A stretch of DNA of 64,000 nucleotides from Hanleya hanleyi (lineage: Eukaryota; Mollusca; Polyplacophora; Lepidopleurida; Hanleyidae), in contig JAVTVY010010452.1 in NCBI GenBank assembly GCA_036873755.1, positions 186,001 through 250,000 on the forward strand, in the 5' to 3' direction. A model generated the notes under the pieces. It was given only the letters and a program-made list of their open reading frames with translations, did no database searches and was not told the origin of the DNA. Positions 29,810 through 44,000 of this stretch are shown here, in pieces. Each line of letters opens with the position of its first letter. Position 1 is the stretch's first letter. The position numbers were made by a program, and so were the translations under genes.

Positions 29810-31939
29810 CTCTCCAATATGCAGACCTATGAAGTATATTGCCCGCAGCTCTGCTGCTTTAAGATGCACAGTCCATTGTGGCACATGATCACCAGATGTG
29901 ACTATGACCGGAGCTCTTCATTCAAGAAGTAACCAAGGGAGAAAAGCAACTCAGATGTCTGCAAAACTCCATTGGTCAAATGGGTCACATGGCAATGAAT
30001 ATTCAAATAGAAGGATAAGCATATCTATGATCATAGTGGAACATGCTAGCGGAAATCAAATTGGCTGAAAAATTGAGGAAGTTGCATGTGTCACAAATTT
30101 CATATACATCAAAGAAATAAAGAGCAGCAAGAGTGTTCGGGGAATTCACTCTGCTTCCATGGCTTGACTGTAGCAGAGTACCTCCTATACAGGGAAGCAT
30201 AGTTAAATCATGATCACTTCTCTGTGACAAATTATCCCTAATTTATTCAGATTCCAAAAATCTACACATGGTTTCTCAACTACAACTTTTAAATTGGGTC
30301 AGAAGGACTATTGTTCACAAATTACAATGTCCCTTAACAAATGACAACTTTGATGAGCTAATGATTATGCCATTTGGAGCTGGAGATCAAGAGTCACAAT
30401 GGTATCAGAGTCTCACAGCAGCAGAGCTAGTGGTGATATAGTTTAGTGTTCAACTAAACTGATTGTAAAGAAGTTCAAGAACAAGTGTGAAATTCTTCAG
30501 CTCATATACCATTATTTATTCCTACTATTCAAATAAGTCATGTTTCAAACATGTAACATACAATACTACATATACAAGAATATATCAATATTTTAACATA
30601 GATCAACATTACAAAACAATAAGTACTTTTATATAAGTACAATATTATTGAGACCTTTCATATGAACTTGATGGAATATATATATTTTGATTTCACAAAC
30701 TTATATTTCTCAGAAAACAAGGAGTTTTAATTACCACGAACAGAACAGAAGGAAGAAACTTTAAACAAAGCAAATGTCCTGATTGAATACCTAGGATTGA
30801 TAACTTGATCAACCTTGAATGTTTGGACTAGAACTGCTTACTTCCTTTGGTTGGTATTGGAATACTTTACCCAAACAACTGTACACATGATTTAAATGAA
30901 TGGTACACTTCTGCAATAATAATATTTATAAATTAACATTTTAATCACCTTTGTAAGACTCGACCTTTCCATAAAACTGATATCCCATCTGATCTGAAGT
31001 CTAGCCAACCCAAAAACATAAACTATTTGTACATAAACACATATGTCATTAGGATGATTGGTCCTCGTAATTTGTGTTGGAAACAAGATTTCAGATGACC
31101 TCCAGATGACACCACTATATGAGCTAACCGAGTTGTGACATTGGTATCGACACCTAAGTTTGGGAGGGATGCCCTAATCATGTAAGAGTATAGCTGGACT
31201 GGAATGAAAAACAGCTCATTTTAATCCATTATAAATTATCATGGATTTCAGAGTTGTTTTTTTGAGGGAGTATGTCTGGGTTATGTATTTTTTTTTGTTT
31301 TTTTTTTGATAAAATATTTTTTGTCACTGCACCTGCATAGAAACCGCAGAAACTTCTTTTGAACTTAAACCAGTTGTATTCTAGGAAATTTTTCAAGCTC
31401 TTGATCCGCCATACTGGAACCATTCATGGTTGTGCTCTGAGACATCAACGGAGTTGACTAGATGGTTTAACTATCAACCCCACCTGAACCTGGCCCTTTT
31501 GGGTGATATAAAGGGTGATAAACACAGACATCATAGGCTTGGAATTTAACCAAGGCCACCAAAGCCATTGCCTTGGATGTCCTTGCTAATTTCCAAGTCA
31601 TTTTATGCCAGCCAGGCCTTAGTGCCCTTAATTCCACCAACTTGGTCTTGCTTCAAGTTTCCCAAATTTGAAGTCTGACCTCATCTTTGTCTAATGAGAT
31701 GTCTTATTCAGTTTACAGAATCCCTAGTCAGTGCAGGATGAAGAAACAGTTAATGTCTGGTTTGGTAATGTCATAACTGGAGATCACCTCTACTGATAAA
31801 ACAGAAAAGTAATAGCCTATCAGGAAATGAGCACAGATTCCTCCACTGTAGAGTATTCCCAACAAAGTGTATCACACAACAATATGATCACCTGGTTATC
31901 TCCCTTGATCAACCCACACATACTAGCCTGTCAGGAGAA
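29810..31939 (-). other. Intergenic and probable ALG5 3' UTR
   Basis: AT-rich sequence beyond the ALG5 stop codon (31940). No recognisable gene or repeat was seen. A - strand polyadenylation site should lie here but I could not choose one. Confidence 0.45.
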
Positions 31940-32055
31940 TCACTGAGATTTGGGTTTGTCTGTAATTTTCCAGGCTCCTAAGAAGTAACGTAGTCGTATC
32001 AATAAGAGGTCTTTACCCATCTGTGCCCAGCTCCAGAATGGTATCATTTTGGAAC
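31940..32055 (-). CDS. ALG5: ALG5 terminal exon
   Basis: The acceptor (minus) is attcag before 32055 and the stop is at 31940-31942. Thirty-seven residues, SKMIPFWSWAQMGKDLLLIR then LRYFLGAWKITDKPKSQ, match the conserved C-terminus SK..PFWSW.QMG.DLL.IRLRY..GAW. Confidence 0.94.
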
Positions 32056-35000
32056 CTGAATAAAATGGAGAATACAATACAAATCTGAAGACAGAAAAAT
32101 AAAATCCTGTATCAGTAAAACCATAGCAAAAACTAGACAAGAAATGTTCAACTCTGTCACCACTAACTTAGCAATCAGAAAGTCATGGGAATCACATGCA
32201 ATGCCAGGTATAGCATAATATTATATCTCACATCAGTGCTATATAAATCTTGTACAAATTTCAAATTACATCTGTTAACCACTCAGGTAGCTGTTGGAGG
32301 CCTATTCATCATATAAGGAAAACGCAATAGGTGACTACATGTAGGGAACCATGTTAAACCTGGAAAAGCTACCTGACAAGCTGTATTGCACACAGTGTTC
32401 CCAGTTTGAAGATCTTTACATGGAGAGAAACAATTTTAAAATGACACCCCTTGTTATTTATTACACATCTGGGCACGGGGACCAATTTGATGAACAATAT
32501 AGCAGAACAGCATCCAAATAAGTTATCATGGTTTGTGGTAAACATTCCTCTCCAGAAAGATCAAAAGACTGCCCCCTGCTGAATAGTCTGGTTTTTATTT
32601 CCCTGATCTACCATGTTGCAGACCTTGACGTTTGAAAAAAGCAGGAGAGTGGCAAATCACTCCCTTGAAGTCGCCAAGGGGAGTGACAAAGAGCGACAAA
32701 TAGCTCTCTCAGACTTACCGAGGGGAGTGATTTCTATTTTTAATAAATATTTGGATATAGACATGCCTGGTTTTAAAATAAAAATCATGTTGATTATTTT
32801 AAATAAATAGTGTAAGACATCAAAGAGAACTAGTGATTCATTGTGGTAAATTATCTAATTACTCGATCACAGTAGTGAAATTCCACACAGATTTATTAGA
32901 CCAGGAAAGAAGTTACACAAACTTCACACAAAATGAACTGGGGGGATTAATCTGAAGGGATGAATTTCAATTCAGGTGATTGAAAGATTTATTGATTATG
33001 TACCATAATCAAAAGAACAAATTAATAAAAAATTCTCACCAAGAAGTTGCATGCATTGATGCAAGTTCACTTGGAATTTGAAAGAAAATAAAGATTGGAA
33101 AAGGAGTTACTTCCTCTCGTATATTATTTATGCAGCCAACTGAATGGAGTCTTTCAACCATGTGCGTGTTATCATAATATCTAACGGCTTGATGGGGCAC
33201 AGCGCCAAATTTCATCAAACTAAAGAATACACAGGGTTATTAACAACAGGTTTGTTTCATTATTTCCCTCTTCAAACTTACCATAGACAATAAATGCCTT
33301 GTAACATTGTGTTTGGTTAGGGGCCTACGTAGCCTGTGCCATTGATGCAAGTGTCAATCTCCAATCTTGCTTTCCCACGTATGCGGCAGTCTGATTTGAC
33401 TTTGTCGCCATATTTTCTGCAAACATTGCACCATACTTTTGACACCAGGACACGACCCGGGGTGGTGTCATTCGTTATATAACCGATGTCATCGACATTC
33501 CACGCGAGAAATGTTGACAGATTCAAACAGTTTCCTCTAGATGGCTGCCATACTGTAAGGCCGTCACAGTAACGTCGGATCTCGCGGGATTTCGACTTTC
33601 CAACTTCCGGTATTAATCCCATGATGCCGTTCTGCAAAACATGGCCACGCCCTGGTCAGATTCAAAGTGGGAAGGATATCCTCCTTCTAAGCGCGCAATT
33701 GATAGATATTTGTTGCATTTTTCAATAGGGAAGGAAATTAAACGATCAGAATGAAGGCGCGCTATAAATCGCGCACTGGGGATGCGTTTTAGGCGCGCGA
33801 TAGGGAGCGATCGCGATCGCGCCCCTCAAAACGCAAGGTCTGATGTTGGTTTACCTAGATTGCGTCATCCTGTACAACCTGGTAGACCTTGGTCAAGCTT
33901 TCTGAACCCGTGTAAACTTTGATACTGATTCTAGAAATGGATCAATTCGATCAAACAGCAAGTACCATAATTCACACTCCAAATGGGAAAACTATACCGA
34001 GTGTACATTGTGCCATGTCTGAAACCAGCAGTATTCCTTATTGGAAGCCAAATCTTCATCCACCATACATCGAATTTGGGGTTGAAGTCTGTGGCAGCCA
34101 TGTTGATTTTCACAAAATTTGGACTAGAAGGGGTGTGGAATTTCACTACATAGTCTGATCATGATGATATTCATAATAAATGTATTCATAGGTTAAACAT
34201 CAACAGCAGTTTAATCTGGGTGAAATACCTGGCCAAAGTATATAAGACCATAACAATCAGATACAATCACAGATACGAGGTGAAACTCCAGAATAACCTG
34301 ATGATTACAAGTGACTGAATCAGACAGAGTAACCCATGTCCATCCACAGACCACACGGTGCACTGACAACTAGAACAGATAATTGACAGATTAAGGTCTT
34401 ACCTTCTATTTCCTGCCAGAATATGCACACTTCTCCAATAGGCATACCAAAATGTTGGGCCAGGTATAACAGATCAACATCAAATGCCCTACAAATGAGA
34501 TTAACAGAGACTTATACTTGTAATTTTATTGTGTTACACATATCCTATGTATCTTGTTTAAATCTCAAATCAATCAATTTTACTTGTCGCTCTTAACTTC
34601 AAACCCTTCCCTTCTCCAAATATGAAAAATAAATAAGGGCTGTCCTTTCCTATTTCGAGGCCTAAACTATGTACATCAACTGATCTGTGGTGATGGTGGT
34701 GTATTAGGGAACCACCTTTCCTCTATAATCAGTAAACCACAAACAACATCATCCCCTCTCTTAAGAAGTTTATTTCATTAATTTAGCCTGATGGCTGAAC
34801 TGTAGTCTCTAAATATTGATCTTTAGATAACCAAGTACTACAAGCATCCAGCAAAACTTTTTGGCTTTCAGTTCACTTTGACTTTAGGATAATTCATATA
34901 ATCTATTCTAAACATTTACTTTTGTACCATTTCAGTAAAATTCCTAGTGTTCCAATAAATTTGATCACCCCAAAATTTTAGTATTGAAAAATTACGGGAA

Positions 35001-38000
35001 TTAAGGGTAGAAGGTTCTCTGGGCAGAAACGTCAACCTTAAACTAATATTTATTGAAGAAACTTCAATATGGCTCTACAATCTTCACAAACTTACCATCT
35101 TTCCACATGCATATTGGAGAAAATTAGCAAAGCAGCCTCCCTGGTCAACAGTTTGAAACCACACTGAGTATCCTTGACTCCTCGCACACACAGTATATAC
35201 ACCAGCATGTGAAAGCCATACATTAGAACAGTCCGGAAAAATGTTCTCTGTCAAAATAAAAACAGTCACAATATTGTAATGCACATCACATTTCACCACA
35301 GTGTTCTCCGTAACCATGTATGGTAATGGTACCATCTTAACTCAGATCAAAGATGTGTAAAACATGGCACAGAGGAAACACCTGGAGCTGTCCACAGTGA
35401 TATAACAATGGTACAGTGGTATACCACTGGTACAGAAATATCATAATGCTATAGTGGTGTACCACCAGTACAGATGTATCATAATGGTATAGTTGTATCA
35501 CACCGGTACAGATGTATCATAATGGTAAAGTGGTATACCACTGGTACAGATGTATCATAATGCTATAGTGGTGTACCACCAGTACAGATGTATCATAATG
35601 GTATAGTGATGTACCACCAGTACAGATGTATCATAATGGTATAGTGATGTACCACCACTACAGATGTATCATAATGCTATAGTGGTATACCACCGGTACA
35701 GATGTATCATTATGGTATAGTGGTATCACACTGGTACAGATGTATCATAATGGTATAGTGGTGTACCACCAGTACAGATGTATCATAATGGTATAGTGGT
35801 ATACCACCAGTACAGATGTATCATAATGGTATAGTGATGTACCACCAGTACAGATGTATCATAATGGTATAGTGGTATACCACCAGTACAGATGTATCAT
35901 AATGGTATAGTGATGTACCACCAGTACAGATGTATCATAATGGTATAGTGGTGTACCACCAGTACAGATGTATCATAATGGTATAGCGGTATACCACCAG
36001 TACAGATGTATCATAATGGTATAGCGATGTACCACCAGTACAGATGTATCATAATGGTATAGTGGTATACCACCAGTACAGATGTATCATAATGGTATAG
36101 TGGTGTACCACCAGTACAGATGTATCATAATGGTATAGTGGAATACCACCAGTACAGATGTATCATAATGGTATAGTGATGTACCACCAGTACAGATCTA
36201 TCATAATGGTATAGTGGTATACCACCAGTACAGATGTATCATAATGGTATAGTGATGTACCACCAGTACAGATGTATCATAATGGTATAGTGGTATCACA
36301 CCAGTACAGATGTATCATAATGGTATAGTGGTGTACCACCAGTACAGATGTATCATAATGGTATAGTGATGTACCACCAGTACAGATGTATCATAATGGT
36401 ATAGTGGTATCACACCAGTACAGATGTATCATAATGGTATAGTGGTGTACCACCAGTACAGATGTATCATAATGGTATAGTGGTGTACCACCAGTACAGA
36501 TGTATCATAATGGTATAGTGGTGTACCACCAGTACAGATGTATCATAATGGTATAGTGATGTACCATCAGTACAGATGTATCATAATGGTAAAGTGGTGT
36601 ACCACCAGTAAAGATGTATCATAATGGTATAGTGGTATCACACCAGTACAGATGTATCATAATGGTATAGTGGTGTACCACCAGTACAGATGTATCATAA
36701 TGGTATAGTGATGTACCATCAGTACAGATGTATCATAATGGTATAGTGGTGTACCACCACTACAGATGTATCATAATGGTATAGTGGTATCACACCATTA
36801 CAGATGTATCATAATGGTATAGTGATGTACCACCAGTACAGATGTATCATAATGGTATAGTGGTGTCACACCAGTACAGATGTATCATAATGGTACAGTG
36901 GTGTACCACCAGTACAGATGTATCAGAATGGTATAGTGATGTACCATCAGTACAGATGTATCATAATGGTACAGTGGTGTACCCCCAGTACAGATGTATC
37001 ATAATGGTATAGTGGTATACCACTGGTACAGATGTATCATAATGGTATAGTGGTGTACCCCCAGTACAGATGTATCATAATGGTATAGTGATGTACCACC
37101 AGTACAGATGTATCATAATGGTATAGTGGTGTACCCCCAGTACAGATGTATCATAATGGTATAGTGGTGTACCACCAGTACAGATGTATCATAATGGTAT
37201 AGTGGTGTACCACCAGTACAGATGTATCATAATGGTATAGTGATGTACCATCAGTACAGATGTATCATAATGGTATAGTGGTGTACCCCCCGTACAGATG
37301 TATCATAATGGTATAGTGGTATACCACTGGTACAGATGTATCATAATGGGGTGACTGAATAGAATTTAACGTCGCTTTCAACAATATTTCAGCTATATCA
37401 CGACGAACCAACTAAGCACCACCCAGCCCAGTTGTGTTCCTGCTACTTGTGTCATAATGGCATAGTGGTGTACCACCAGTACAGATGTATCATAATGGTA
37501 TAGTGGTGTACCACCAGTACAGATGTATCATAATGGTATAGTGGTATCACACCAGTACAGATGTATCATAATGGTATAGTGGTATACCACTGGTACAGAT
37601 GTATCATAATGGTATAGTGGTGTACCCCCAGTACAGATGTATCATAATGGTATAGTGGTCTCACACCAGTACAGATGTATCATAATGGTATAGTGGTGTA
37701 CCACCAGTACAGATGTATCATAATAGTATAGTGGTATCACACCAGTACAGATGTATCATAATGGTATAGTGGTGTACCACCAGTACAGATGTATCATAAT
37801 GGTATAGTGATGTACCATCAGTACAGATGTATCATAATGGTATAGTGGTGTACCACCAGTACAGATGTATCATAATGGTATAGTGGTGTACCACCAGTAC
37901 AGATGTATCATAATGGTATAGTGATGTACCACCAGTACAGATGTATCATAATGGTATAGTGGTGTACCACCAGTACAGATGTATCATAATGGTATAGTGA

Positions 38001-41000
38001 TCTACCATCAGTACAGATGTATCATAATGGTATAGTGGTATCACACCAGTACAGATGTATCATAATGGTATAGTGGTATACCACTGGTACAGATGTATCA
38101 TAATGGTATAGTGGTGTACCCCCAGTACAGATGTATCATAATGAGAGTATAGTGAAGTATCACGCACCGAGTACAGATGTATCATAATGGTATAGTGGTA
38201 TACCACTGGTACAAGATGTATCATAATGGTATAGTGGTGTACCCCGTACAGATGTATCATAATGGTATAGTGGTGCCACCAGTACAGATGCATCATAATG
38301 GTATAGTGGTGTACCCCCAGTACAGATGTATCATAATGGTATAGTGGTGTACACCAGTACAGATGTATCATAATGGTATAGTGGTATACCACTGGTACAG
38401 ATGTATCATAATGGTATAGTGGTGTACCCCCAGTACAGATGTATCATAATGGTATAGTGGTACAGATGTATCATAATGGTATAGTGGTGTACCACCAGTA
38501 CAGATGCATCATAATGGTATAGTGGTATCACACCAGTACAGATGTATCATAATGGTATAGTGGTGTACCACCAGTACAGATGTATCATAATGGTATAGTG
38601 ATGTACCATAAGTACAGATGTATCATAATGGCATAGTGGTGTACCACCAGTACAGATGCATCATAATGGTATAGTGGTATCACACCAGTACAGATGTATC
38701 ATAATGGTATAGTGGTGTACCACCAGTACAGATGTATCATAATGGTATAGTGGTGTCACACCAGTACAGATGTATCATAATGGTACAGTGGTGTACCACC
38801 AGTACAGATGTATCAGAATGGTATAGTGATGTACCATCAGTACAGATGTATCATAATGGTACAGTGGTGTACCCCCAGTACAGATGTATCATAATGGTAT
38901 AGTGGTATACCACTGGTACAGATGTATCATAATGGTATAGTGGTGTACCCCCAGTACAGATGTATCATAATGGTATAGTGATGTACCACCAGTACAGATG
39001 TATCATAATGGTATAGTGGTGTACCCCCAGTAAAGATGTATCATAATGGTATAGTGGTGTACCACCAGTACAGATGTATCATAATGGTATAGTGATGAAC
39101 CATCAGTACGGATGTATCATAATGGTATAGTGGTGTACCCCCAGTACAGATGTATCATAATGGTATAGTGGTATACCACTGGTACAGATGTATCATAATG
39201 GGTAGTGGTGTACCACCAGTACCAGATGTATCATAATGGTATAGTGGTATCACACCAGTACAGATGTATCATAATGGTATAGTGGTGTAACACCAGTACA
39301 GATGTATCATAATGGTATAGTGATGTACCATCAGTACAGATGCATCATAATGGTATAGTGGTGTACCACCACTACAGATGTATCATAATGGTATAGTGGT
39401 ATCACACCATTACAGATGTATCATAATGGTATAGTGGTGTACCACCAGTACAGATGTATCATAATGGTATAGTGGTGTCACACCAGTACAGATGTATCAT
39501 AATGGTACAGTGGTGTACCACCAGTACAGATATATCAGAATGGTATAGTGATGTACCATCAGTACAGATGTATCATAATGGTACAGTGGTGTACCCCCAG
39601 TACAGATGTATCATAATGGTATAGTGGTATACCACTGGTACAGATGTATCATAATGGTATAGTGGTGTACCCCCAGTACAGATGTATCATAATGGTATAG
39701 TGATGTACCAGCAGTACAGATGTATCATAATGGTATAGTGGTGTACCCCCAGTACAGATGTATCATAATAGTATAGTGGTGTACCACCAGTACAGATGTA
39801 TCATAATGGTATAGTGATGTACCATCAGTACAGATGTATCATAATGGTATAGTGGTGTACCCCCAGTACAGATGTATCATAATGGTATAGTGGTATACCA
39901 CTGGTATAGATGTATCATAATGGGGTGACAATAGAATTTAATGTCGCTTTCAACAATATTTCAGCTGTATCACGACGAACCAACTAAGCACCACCCAGCC
40001 CAGTTGTGTTCCTGCTACTTGTGTCATAATGGCATAGTGGTGTACCACCAGTACAGATGTATCATAATGGTATAATTGTGTACCACCAGTACAGATGTAT
40101 CATAATGGTATAGTGGTATCACACCAGTACAGATGTATCATAATGGTGTAGTGGTATACCACTGGTACAGATGTATCATAATGGTATAGTGGTGTACCCC
40201 CAGTACAGAGGTATCATAATGGTATAGTGGTATCACACCAGTACAGATTTATCATAATGGTATAATGGTGTACCACCAGTACAGATGTATCATAATAGTA
40301 TAGTGGTATCACACCAGTACAGATGTATCATAATGGTATAGTGGTGTACCACCAGTACAGATGTATCATAATGGTATAGTGATGTACCATCAGTACAGAT
40401 GTATCATAATGGTATAGTGGTGTACCACCAGTACAGATGTATCATAATGGTATAGTGGTGTACCACCAGTACAGATGTATCATAATGGTATAGTGATGTA
40501 CCACCAGTACAGATGTATCATAATGGTATAGTGGTATCACACCAGTACAGATGTATCATAATGGTATAGTGGTGTACCACCAGTACAGATGTATCATAAT
40601 GGTATAGTGATGTACCATCAGTACAGATGTATCATAATGGTATAGTGGTGTACCACCAGTACAGATGTATCATAATGGTATAGTGGTATCACACCAGTAC
40701 AGATGTATTATAATGGTACAGTGGTGTACCACCAGTACAGATGTATCATAATGGTATAGTGGTGTACCACCAGTACAGATGTATCATAATGGTATAGTGG
40801 TGTACCACCAGTACAGATGTATCATAATGGTATAGTGGTGTACCACCAGTACAGATGTATCATAATGGTATAGTGATGTACCATCAGTACAGATGTATCA
40901 TAATGGTATAGTGGTGTACCACCAGTACAGATGTATCATAATGGTATAGTGGTATCACACCAGTACAGATGTATCATAATGGTATAGTGGTGTACCACCA

Positions 41001-44000
41001 GTACAGATGTATCATAATGGTATAGTGATGTACCATCAGTACAGATGTATCATAATGGTATAGTGGTGTACCACCAGTACAGATGTATCATAATGGTATA
41101 GTGGTATCACACCAGTACAGATGTATCATAATGGTATAGTGGTGTACCACCAGTACAGATGTATCATAATGGTATAGTGGTGTCACACCAGTACAGATGT
41201 ATCATAATGGTACAGTGGTGTACCACCAGTACAGATGTATCAGAATGGTATAGTGATGTACCATCAGTACAGATGTATTATAATGGTACAGTGGTGTACC
41301 CCCAGTACAGATGTATCATAATGGTATAGTGGTATACCACTGGTACAGATGTATCATAATGGTATATTGGTGTACCCCCAGTACAGATGTATCATAATGG
41401 TATGGTGATGTACCACCAGTACAGATGTATCACAATGGTATAGTGGTGTACCCCCAGTACAGATGTATCATAATGGTATAGTGGTGTACCACCAGTACAG
41501 ATGTATCATAATGGTATAGTGATGTACCATCAGTACAGATGTATCATAATGGTATAGTGGTGTACCCCCAGTAAAGATGTATCATAATGGTATAGTGGTG
41601 TACCACCAGTACAGATGTATCATAATGGTATAGTGATGAACCATCAGTACAGATGTATCATAATGGTATAGTGGTGTACCCCCAGTACAGATGTATCATA
41701 ATGGTATAGTGGTATACCACTGGTGCAGATGTATCATAATGGGGTGAGTGAATAGAATTTAACGTCGCTTTCAACAATATTTCAGCTATATCACGACGAA
41801 CCAACTAAGCACCACCCAGCCCAGTTGTGTTCCTGCTACTTGTATCATAATGGCATAGTGGTGTACCACCAGTACAGATGTATCATAATGGTATAGTTGT
41901 GTGCCACCAGTACAGATGTATCATAATGGTATAGTGGTATCACATCAGTACAGATGTATCATAATGGCATAGTGGTATACCACTGGTACAGATGTATCAT
42001 AATGGTATAGTGGTGTACCCCCAGTACAGATGTATCATAATGGTATAGTGGTATCACACCAGTACAGATGTATCATAATGGTATAGTGGTATACCACTGG
42101 TACAGAGGTATCATAATGGTATAGTGGTGTACCCCCAGTGGAGATGTATCATAATGGTATAGTGGTGTACCACCAGTACAGATGCATCATAATGGTATAG
42201 TGGTATCACACCAGTACAGATGTATCATAATGGTATAGTGGTGTACCACCAGTACAGATGTATCATAATGGTATAGTGATGTACCATAAGTACAGATGTA
42301 TCATAATGGCATAGTGGTGTACCACCAGTACAGATGCATCATAATGGTATAGTGGTATCACACCAGTACAGATGTATCATAATGGTATAGTGGTGTACCA
42401 CCAGAACAGATGTATCATAATGGTATAGTGGTGTCACACCAGTACAGATGTATCATAATGGTACAGTGGTGTACCACCAGTACAGATGTATCAGAATGGT
42501 ATAGTGATGTACCATCAGTACAGATGTATCATAATGGTACAGTGGTGTACCCCCAGTACAGATGTATCATAATGGTATAGTGGTATACCACTGGTACAGA
42601 TGTATCATAATGGTATAGTGGTGTACCCCCAGTACAGATGTATCATAATGGTATAGTGATGTACCACCAGTACAGATGTATCATAATGGTATAGTGGTGT
42701 ACCCCCAGTAAAGATGTATCATAATGGTATAGTGGTGTACCACCAGTACAGATGTATCATAATGGTATAGTGATGAACCATCAGTACGGATGTATCATAA
42801 TGGTATAGTGGTGTACCCCCAGTACAGATGTATCATAATGGTATAGTGGTATACCACTGGTACAGATGTATCATAATGGGGTGAGTGAATAGAATTTAAC
42901 GTCGCTTTCAACAATATTTCAGCTATATCACGACGAACCAACTAAGCACCACCCAGCCCAGTTGTGTTCCTGCTACTTGTATCATAATGGCATAGTGGTG
43001 TACCACCAGTACAGATGTATCATAATGGTATAGTTGTGTACCACCAGTACAGATGTATCATAATGGTATAGTGGTATACCACTGGTACAGATGTATCATA
43101 ATGGTATAGTGGTGTACCCCCAGTACAGATGTATCATAATGGTATAGTGATGTACCACCAGTACAGATGTATCATAATGGTATAGTGGTGTACCCCCAGT
43201 AAAGATGTATCATAATGGTATAGTGGTGTACCACCAGTACAGATGTATCATAATGGTATAGTGATGAACCATCAGTACGGATGTATCATAATGGTATAGT
43301 GGTGTACCCCCAGTACAGATGTATCATAATGGTATAGTGGTATACCACTGGTACAGATGTATCATAATGGTATAGTGATGAACCATCAGTACAGATGTAT
43401 CATAATGGTATAGTGGTATACCACTGGTACAGATGTATCATAATGGTATAGTGATGTACCACCAGTACAGATGTATCATAATGGTATAGTGGTGTACCCC
43501 CAGTAAAGATGTATCATAATGGTATAGTGGTGTACCACCAGTACAGATGTATCATAATGGTATAGTGATGAACCATCAGTACAGATGTATCATAATGGTA
43601 TAGTGGTATACCACTGGTACAGATGTATCATAATGGTATAGTGGTGTACCCCCAGTACAGATGTATCATAATGGTATAGCGATGTACCACCAGTACAGAT
43701 GTATCATAATGGTATAGTGGTGTACCCCCAGTAAAGATGTATCATAATGGTATAGTGGTGTACCACCAGTACAGATGTATCATAATGGTATAGTGACGAA
43801 CCATCAGTACGGATGTATCATAATGGTATAGTGGTGTACCCCCAGTACAGATGTATCATAATGGTATAGTGGTATACCACTGGTACAGATGTATCATAAT
43901 GGGGTGAGTGAATAGAATTTAACGTCGCTTTCAACAATATTTCAGCTATATCACGACGAACCAACTAAGCACCACCCAGCCCAGTTGTGTTCCTGCTACT

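Noticed and set aside
38060..38392. 110-codon - strand frame reading YHYTIMIHLYW repeats
   Set aside because: It is generated by the 38-bp satellite; copies shift frame with each monomer and similar fragments occur at random across the array.
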